A stretch of 64,000 nucleotides of DNA from Euglena gracilis (Eukaryota; Euglenida; Euglenophyceae; Euglenales): assembly GCA_039621445.1 (NCBI GenBank), contig CP154955.1:49150086-49214085 (forward strand), read 5' to 3'. The notes under the pieces are model-generated. The model saw only the letters and a list, made by a program, of their open reading frames with translations, searched no databases and had not been told where the DNA came from. Positions 56,374-64,000 of this stretch are shown here, piece after piece. The translations under genes and the position numbers were made by a program. Each line of letters begins with the position of its first letter. Within the stretch, counting starts at the first letter, position 1.

Positions 56374-56417
56374 CTGGATCGGCACCCATTTCTGGCGCAG
56401 CTGTTGCAACAGGTGGG
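56374..56417 (-). CDS. NSUN2-like exon b
   Basis: 44 nt encoding HLLQQLRQKWVPIQ; joins exon a in phase (Ala completed across the junction). Acceptor TTTTGCTGCAG, donor CAG|GTCGGG. It corresponds to the helix after the RIN motif. Short, so less certain. Confidence 0.6.
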
Positions 56418-56720
56418 CTGCAGCAAAAGGACAGGGAGAGTGAATGCAGGGATCCAGGCGATCCCCTCCACTTGTAAGCAGGGTGTTCTTAAGCACCCTG
56501 GGGGGGGGGGGTTGGTGATTGCTGGCCAAAAAGGGCTGGTCACGGGGGCAGGCACCTCTGGTCACTTCCTATTTCGGTGCTCCAATCAGCCCTGGTTAGA
56601 CCTGGTTGACAAAAAAATGACCGAAAGGGGGGTTTTCTGAAACCGGAGGTGACCCAGCCTCCAGCTTCCCGCCAGCAGCTCCCATCCATACTACAGAACC
56701 CCCCATGGGAGGGGGGTCCA

Positions 56721-57180
56721 CCATACATCTCTTTAAGGACCCCGGGGGGGTGCTGGGCTAGGGCTAGAAATTTGGGCTGGCTAGAAATTTGGGCTGGCTA
56801 GCCCCCCCCCGGGGGGGGGGGGGGGCTAGGCCCCGGCTGGACCCGAACCGGGGCGAGCTGGACTGAAATCGGAAAAATGCCCAAAAATGACCTGCAGAAC
56901 ACAGTTTTGAAAAAATGATGCATCTGAAACCCCCCAAAAATGCCCCAAACGCCCCCCAAACCCCATTTTTGGCCACTTTTGAACACAATCTTTCAAAAAA
57001 TTTCGGCGCTTCGCGCCGAAAAATGTTGGGCTGGACCCCCAAAAAAGGGGCTGGCTAGCTGGGCTAGCAGCACCCCCCCCCCCCGGGGGGTGCTGCTGCG
57101 GCTGGGCTGGGCCCAAATCGGGGCAGGCTGCAGCCGCCCCCCCCCGGGGGGGGGGTTCGCAAAACCTTAGAGAGATGTAT
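56721..57180. mobile_element. MITE 5 (460 bp)
   Basis: Near-perfect inverted termini CCATACATCTCTTTAAGG (left) and its counterpart with one mismatch (right), flanked by 8-bp direct repeats GGGGTCCA (56713-56720, 57181-57188). Interior C/G palindromes and GGCGCTTCGCGCC hairpin near 57004. Confidence 0.82.
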
Positions 57181-57539
57181 GGGGTCCACTGCAATGAAGT
57201 TGGGCCCCACCCAGCGAAGCCGAGCTGCGAACAAAAGAAAAGGACCCAAAACGGTCTGAAAATGCTGCTTTTGAGGGTTTTGGGGGTTTCAAAAATTTTG
57301 GTCGGAAAATTGCAACCTGGCTGCATTTGGATTTTTTTTGAACCAACCGGGGCCCGCCTGGCAGCCAGCCCGGACCCTGCGCAGGCGCCTGTGGCCCGAC
57401 CAACAGGTCGGCCACAGGTCGGCTGACTGTTATTTGAAAGGCCCCCTGGAGGTGGGGGGGGTCTGACAAGGCCGACACTTAGACAGGCGGGAATGCACTA
57501 TTCTGGTTGAATCACAAAATTCTGGCAGTTTTAGTGAAA

Positions 57540-60500
57540 ATGTGCATCCGCGCATTCTGGAAGCGGGGTACACAGGTGCGCATTCCGAATGGTTTGATGC
57601 TCCTTCCAGACTGGGTGAAAACACCACAAAAATGAGGCGTTTGGATTTAACGTGACCACAGGGACCACCCCCTGAAAACTGCTTCGACTACGTATCATGC
57701 TGTTCACAGCTGTTTCATGACAACTGTGGTACAGTGTGGGGCTGGACACGCACTCGGCACACTCTACACGGCATGCAGAACACGGGCGACGCAAGCCAAC
57801 CTGGACCTGGGTGTGCACCGTGTGTTCACCGATGTGTGCTGGTGGCTTCTGGGGTCGGGCCTGGTGAACCCGGGATGAGAATGGGAAAGAACTCTTCGCA
57901 GCCACAGAGACACAGCCCTCCCGAGGTCGAAACAACAGGGGTGCCACTGAGTGTCAAAGCTGAAGAATGCGCACCTAGAATGCGAAGGTGCGCATTTTTT
58001 TTTTTGGAATGGACACAGGCTGTGGGAAGGGGGGAATGCGCACACACACATTGATGTTGAAGGGCGCACTGGATATGGCCTGTTGTTTGCCTGCCTTGAA
58101 TCCGAGATGTGCACCGCTATGATGTGGTAGCGGGCTTGCAGAACATGGGCGTGTGAGGGGGAGATGAACCAGGAGAATCACCTTTGGCAACAATGTTGCG
58201 ATGCCAGACCACACCCTGAAACACGACATCCACAGCGGCGTGGAAAACCCTGGGCTCGGCGACGGCAGGTGTCAAGACACAAATTCATGTCCTTCAGCGA
58301 CAAGGGAACTGCCCCCCTGCAGCTCCACTCATCGAACAAATCAGAATGCGCACCTGCGCATTCCACTTCACCCGCTGCAATCCAGTGCCCAGCCCAGCCT
58401 ACGCTGCTCTCATGAACGTGTGGAGCACGTCACAACGCATGCGCGACCGTCTCCACCCGGCGGAGGTGATGGGCCGGTTGGTGCCAGCGTTGTCCGACCC
58501 CACGCTCCAGGGCGTGCATGGCAGCACACAGCCAATGGGCGCCCTGAACAACCTTACATTGGGCGACGGTGCACGGTGCAAGGAGCACTGCGCCCCACAA
58601 TTAGGGTCAACACAGGGGATTGTGTCTTGGTTCAACACACACGGTATCCACTGGGCTGGCACCTCGAGAGCGAAGCACGCCCATCGCCACCTTCGGCATC
58701 ATTCCCAAAAACGGTCTGTCAACATGGAATTGTTTCACAATCCAAATGGACTCAAATTGAGTCGTTGCCCCAAAATTTCTTCAGGCCCTTAAGACCGTGA
58801 GTCAGGCACAACCACATCACAAAAAAAAACTTACTGATAAACTCAGGAATTTTTTCGTTCTACTTTTTCTGTGCATTTCACTGTGTCGCACAATGGGAGA
58901 ATGGATGAGAAAGGGAGTACAATGCCTGAGGCAATTCCTCAGTGATGGATACCCTAATTCCCAATGGCGGTCAGCAGTCTTTCATGGCATGAGTAAAAAG
59001 CCAGCGGATGCGCACATGCGCAAAAAGCGTCCTGCACCTTTCTGTAAATTACAGCCACACTGCTGAATTTTTGTCCTCCCAGGTGGGCCTGCCACCACCC
59101 ACACCAACTCCCCCCACCTGGCCTGGGGTTGAAACCACACGGCTGAAATGTAGACCTCCCTGCGAGGATTAAATGGTGTCCGAGGACGAGGCAGCCCTGG
59201 AGCGAAACTCGGCAGAGGAAGACCACCACCTGTGGCCTTGTTGACAACAAACGTCACCCACCACACAGAACCCTTGTTTATCATGAACTGAGAACTGAGA
59301 GTCGACGCTCCAGCACTGAAAACAACACCACCGCTGGCTGCTGTGAAGACCAAGGAAAGCACATATGCACACACTCTCTGCAGACACCCCGTCCACAATG
59401 GCTGCAGTCAAACATGGCACATTGGGGTGATTACGCACATGCACATTCCCTTCTTGTGTCTCCCCTTAAAGCACCCTGATGGGACGTTGCCACGCAGGGC
59501 CACATGCCAAACAACTCAGCACACAAGGTGGAGGCACAGCCGGGAGACGTACACCCAACTCTGGCAGCATCCACCTGTGCAATGGGACACCTCTGAAATC
59601 GCTGCCAAAAAAAGGCCAGCAGTGCATCGCGCACATTGCTGTGCTGGCACTGGGTTCAGAAATGTGAGACACAACTCCCCACAACACAGAGAATGCGCAC
59701 CTGTGCACTCTCCCTCACGAGTGCGCATCTTGTGGATGCCCAGCGCTACTCCCCTCCTGCGCCCTGGTAGAGTCACAGCCAGCCAGCGAAACTATGGCCT
59801 CAAGAGTGCGCACATGCGCATTCTTGTGCGTCATGCAACCTCGGAGAGAAGCCATTTTATATCGTTTGTAAGGGCTGTTCTGGAGGGTGCAGTCTGTGGC
59901 AGAAAGAATTGAAGCAGGGCTCCGCTCCGTAGCTTTTAAAACCAGTGACACACAGGAAAGGCGTGCAAACCAGCCCCACTTCCATACCCAGCACCCCATC
60001 CCAAACGTCAGACCTAAACACAGGTGGACCCACATGACGATGTGCCGTCGTGCCTGTGAGAAAGCACACGCGGAGAGGACGGCGTCGCCACTGGAGGGAT
60101 GCCACCTGCATGTGTCACGGAGGGGTGCAGTGCACCGTGTGGAACGCCACAAAACAGCAGGCAGCCTGAAGAGGGTAACGAGCCCTCCCCTACAGACATC
60201 TGGTGTGGATTTAAACACCCCCCCACCACCACTCTCTGAATGCAGACTACATACACACACCAAACATTCGCTAGCGCCCCCTCGTGCACTGCTTTCAACA
60301 CAGGGCACAGAACCTCCCCTCCACTCTGATCGCAGAGACCACGGTTCCTGCTTGCCACAACCACCCCACAATAACCGTCCAAAACTTCAGGAAAAAACCA
60401 GGATGGGGAGGGGGGTGAATGCGCACCTGCGCATTCACTGGGCACCACAAAACAGGGGGGGGGACAGCGACAGGTACAATGGTTTCACCTCCGTGAAATG

Positions 60501-60580
60501 GGTTTCAGCTGCCGGGTGCGCCGCCATGTGAAAGGATGGCAACGCAGTTGGTGGAAAAAGAATGTGCAGGTGCGCAATAA
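57540..60580. repeat. recurrent palindrome GAATGCGCACCTGCGCATTC within intron a-b
   Basis: Full or near-full palindromes at 58344-58363, 59007-59022, 59806-59825 and 60417-60436, with partial copies near 57542, 57577, 57965, 58038, 59691, 59718 and 60560. The surrounding sequence is not an obvious tandem repeat. No exon or other element was recognised between 57190 and 61440, apart from short G/C and CA runs. Confidence 0.65.
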
Positions 60581-61449
60581 ACCACCAAAAAATAAAAGTG
60601 CATTCCTGGCCGTCTAAGCGACAGGGCTGACTGTGCATTTTGTCTGCCGACTGCGTGACTCTGTCTTTTGTTTGCTCCATCGAGCTCCAAGGCAGGTTGG
60701 GACCCAACTGGGTTCTGGGGCCATGGGCAGGCACCTTCGCTGCAGGGCAGGGCGGGCGTTTTGTTTGGCTACCGGTGAGCATTTCAGTCTTTGATGGCCA
60801 CTTTCGGGCCGCTTTCCGCCACGTTTGGCGACTTTGGCCAGGTCAAGACATTGCTTTTGGCCATTTTGCCGACTGTTGTATGCTTTTGGCTGCCTCTGGC
60901 TGCTTCTGGCTGCTTTGGGTCGGTCGGCTTTGGCCACGTTTGGCCACTTTGGAGGTCAAATTTGAGACCCCAGAAAAATAAGAGCAGTTAAAATTGGCTA
61001 AAATATCTAATAAATCGCCAAAATCACCAAAATCTTTCAAAAATGGCAAAAATGGTCAAAATGTGCAGAAGAGAAAACAACCCTGGAGAAAATAGTACGC
61101 TGTAAAGTACGCTGTATGGCTGTGATACATGACCATTTTTCAGTGGCACACTATACTGCATGTGAGAAAAAAATTATCCAAAGCCTCAGGTGCTGTTTTG
61201 TTGCTTAAGCCCTACGTGCTTGGCCGAAACATAAATATGCGTCAGGTCCGTGGGGCGAAGCATAAGCAGGCAAATTATATATCAAAATCAGATCCTGAAG
61301 GCCCAGGCATGTGCGGTGATTCAAGACGAGGAACAAATAAACCTGAAGTGTTCAGCATTGGGCAGGGGACAACGGCCAGGATTGGTCCGTCCACCGAGTC
61401 CTTTCCAAGAGAGAGGTTGTGGGGGGGGGGGGGCACGATGGGCGCACAC

Positions 61450-61555
61450 CGGCCATGACGGGGTTCAGCTGGTTGATCCGGAACGTGGTGGGCAGGGGGC
61501 TTCGCAGCGACGCCAGAAAGGCGGGCCACTCCGCCTCCGGGATCACCCCCGCGGC
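61450..61555 (-). CDS. NSUN2-like exon a (first found)
   Basis: Encodes AAGVIPEAEWPAFLASLRSP and the following PLPTTFRIN region, the conserved N-terminal helix and PLPxTxRIN motif. Acceptor CTCTGCAG, donor G|GTGTGCG; 106 nt, ends phase 1. It must be preceded by at least one exon ending in phase 0, not located. Confidence 0.85.
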
Positions 61556-61948
61556 CTGCAGAGCGGTTTGAAGCACCGGATCGCAGTCGTTTACCAGTAA
61601 AATGGCTTGTGACGGGATTTCAGTTGCGGGTTTCAATTTGGCGGAAATGGAGTGAGACTCAGTGGTCGGACCACACATGCCTGGTCATGACGTCAACACA
61701 TTAAACGTTGCAGAAGGAACCCCACGAAAATACTTCTCTGGCGAAGAGAAATGAAGAATGATTGGGTTTTCTTGGCCTCAAAACTCAAAAAATGTTGTTT
61801 TTTTGCAAAAATTGATGTGACAGCAAAATGCATTTTTGTAAAAATTCTGTAAAAAAGGTATTTTGGGGGTTAATTTGTGTCATTTGAAACATACAGGTTT
61901 GGGCTGCATTTGCAAAAATCGTGGGCGAGGGCACCGGGAAACTGTCAC
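61556..61948 (-). other. sequence upstream of the first NSUN2-like exon found
   Basis: AT-rich, no clear exon. The minus-strand frame is open for some 40 codons before the acceptor at 61556, but that part does not look like the family's N-terminus. Confidence 0.4.
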
Positions 61949-62987
61949 CAGGGTTTCCCACAAATTCGTGGTAGGGACCTTCAATTCAGATTCGTGATTA
62001 TTCGTGATTATTCGTGATTATTCGTGCTTCCCAAAAATCGTCCGGCTTTTTTTTTTTACTAAACCTGCCCAGAAAATCAATGCACACGCCTCATCTGTCT
62101 TGTGTATCACCTCCAACAGCAGAAACATCAAAAACAAAGCTATTTGACCACCTAGATTGGACAACAATCTTCAACGTGAAGCAAAGCTGCAGACAAAAAA
62201 GTGACGCCAATGAATGACGTTGTTGCCGAAGCGTGTGGTGTTGCATGTGCAATGTTGTGTTGCACGATGTGCTGTCCATTGGCAGAAAAGGTCAGATCAC
62301 ATGTTGAACAGAGAAGCGCTGCTCAACATTGCCATTGCAGAACATCATGACAGCGGCTTGACGCAATGTCTTCCACACACTTCGGCTTGAAAGCTTGGAA
62401 CATTGCCCAACTAACACAATCACAAAAGCCAATCACAAAAGCCAAAAATGAAACAAAAGGCCGAAATGAGGCCTTCCCCATCGTTTGCCGATTCTTGACG
62501 TCAATAAGCCCCGAGACTGAAAGACATCTGCACAGCAGCTGATGTGACGAAACCATACCAATGCTTTGAATCGATGTGATATTTTTGATGGCTGTGAACC
62601 ATAAAATTCGTGACGAAACCATGCCTGGTTTCCATTTCCAACTTCACAGGACTGTGAGGAAATGAAGCAAAAAGACAAAACAATGGAGTTGGTGATGGCA
62701 CCTGAGCAGCACGCTTCTGGGCTGCATTATTACATTTATCATGACTAGTATTACCACCCCGTTTCCACGTTCGTTTCCCTTTTAGGAGGATTGCTCCTTG
62801 ATTGACGTGTCATTCTCACAAGAAGGCATTCTTCAGTGAGAACAAAGAAAATGTTCCAGGTCGTTTGTGGAAATTCGTGATGATTCGTGATGATTCGTGA
62901 TGATTCGGGATTTTGGAAAACCCCCAAATTCGTGCTGGTTCGTGATTATCCGTGATTATTCGTGGCACAAATTTGTGGGAAACCCTG
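61949..62987. mobile_element. hAT-like non-autonomous element (about 1.04 kb)
   Basis: Inverted termini CAGGGTTTCCCACAAATTCGTG (left, 61949) and the complement of CAGGGTTTCCCACAAATTTGTG (right end 62987), with CTGTCAC repeated on both sides (61942-61948, 62988-62994). Both ends carry subterminal ATTCGTGATT repeats (61990-62026, 62871-62964), as hAT transposase-binding regions often do. No transposase frame inside. Confidence 0.85.
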
Positions 62988-63675
62988 CTGTCACCCGGCA
63001 GGTTGGCCAGCATTTGGGACTCTAAAAATTTCTTGTGATGCTTGTTGGCCGGCAATGGGAACCCTGAAAGTTTCCTGCTTTGGGCCTTTTCAGGGAAGGT
63101 CAAATGAATTTTCACCCAGATGTTTGTCCGGTCTCAGGACCTGGCAACTTCCTACTATGACATTATGGGAAGTGCAGGGGACTGTGACAGATTCCCAGGC
63201 TAGACCCTGATATGCTCTTCGGGCATGACAATGTCCCGGGGGAATACACATATCAAGCTTTGTGGCACGTGGAAAAATATGATGGTCTTGGCCAAAACAG
63301 CACGGACATATTAATTTGAGAGGGGTTTTTTTCCATACCACTTCTTATGGCAGCCAATCCCCCCCTTGAAGGCCGAGGGGCCAACCTCAGGGGGCCAAAT
63401 TTGAAAGGCTGAAGGCGAACCAGACAGGGGGGGGGTCCGGACCCCCCCCCCTGGAGGGGCTTTCCTCTGTTTCGTGCTGCCCCATTCTACTTCGTTATTT
63501 TTTTGTGATTTTTCGAGATTTTTTGTGATTTTTCATTATACGAAAAAAGTCGCCTGGTTTGGCCCCCTTGTTCAGTTTCCAACTTTTTTTGACTGAAAAT
63601 GGTGTACTTAAGATCTGGCACCCTGTGCCATCTGAATTTTGGCGAAATTCATGTCTGGTCAGAGTTGCAACACAC
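62988..63675. other. unassigned unique sequence
   Basis: About 690 bp without recognised gene. A G/C palindrome GGGGGTCCGGACCCCC lies near 63427-63453. Confidence 0.4.
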
Positions 63676-63677
63676 AG

Positions 63678-63678
<1 letters not shown>

Positions 63679-63720
<42 letters not shown>

Positions 63721-63842
63721 ACTCACTCACTCACTCACTCACTCACTCACTCACTCACTCACTCACTCACTCACTCACTCACTCACTCACTCACTCACTC
63801 ACTCACTCACTCACTCACTCACTCACTCACTCACTCACTCAC
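63679..63842. repeat. (CA)n then (CACT)n microsatellite
   Basis: CA repeat 63679-63719 followed by about 30 units of CACT to 63842. The Thr-His and Ser-Leu-Thr-His frames here are artefacts. Confidence 0.93.
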
Positions 63843-64000
63843 CCACATCCTCTCTCTTCTGAATCAGTATTGCTGGGGGAACTCCTTTCCGACCCGAGTG
63901 TGTGCTTGTGGGGGAAATGTGTTGTCAGTCTGTGTTGTGGTTTCGCCCCAGGCTGGTAGGTGGGGCATCGTCAGGGGTGACGACGCTGCCAACCCTCGTC

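Noticed and set aside
63599-63959. Thr-His-Ser-Leu repeat protein at the right edge
   Set aside because: Translation of (CA)n and (CACT)n microsatellite.

Overview
This is a repeat-saturated window from a nuclear eukaryotic genome, most likely a unicellular alga or other protist. Evidence for this is a spliceosomal gene with GT-AG introns, LTR and DIRS-type retrotransposons, hAT-like MITEs and many microsatellites and satellites. Nothing bacterial (operons, Shine-Dalgarno sites, CRISPR) is seen. I could not fix the lineage.

Left part (1 to about 19 kb, all minus strand): a truncated DIRS-like retroelement (1-1597), then an almost 12.8 kb LTR retrotransposon (1598-14429), then a fuller DIRS-like element (14430-18773) with gag-like, reverse transcriptase, RNase H and tyrosine recombinase regions. 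The LTR element is Ty3/gypsy-type by its RT, RNase H and integrase. Between the nucleocapsid-like end of gag and the aspartic protease it carries a C5-cytosine DNA methyltransferase domain with its main catalytic motifs, followed by an N6-adenine-methyltransferase-like (Dam-like) motif block. This is the most notable mobile element here. The copy has several frame breaks and internal TAG codons, so this copy is probably defective.

Right part (19.6 to 61.6 kb, minus strand): one host gene, an NSUN2/TRM4-like RNA cytosine-5 methyltransferase. I assembled it by eye from 24 small GC-rich exons spread over 42 kb. Exon order follows the NSUN2 protein and the reading phases agree across nearly all junctions. 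The introns hold almost everything else: (CT)n, (CA)n, (TATG)n and GGCCC arrays, an 892-bp triplication, a 163-bp satellite of about 27 copies, a composite higher-order repeat, and at least four short elements with terminal inverted repeats and 8-bp target duplications. The N-terminal exon or exons were not found and may lie beyond the right edge. A further hAT-like element (61949-62987) and microsatellites fill the right end.

The long open frames in the arrays (for example Met-Tyr-Val-Cys, Thr-His or Pro-Gly-Arg runs) are repeat translations, not genes.
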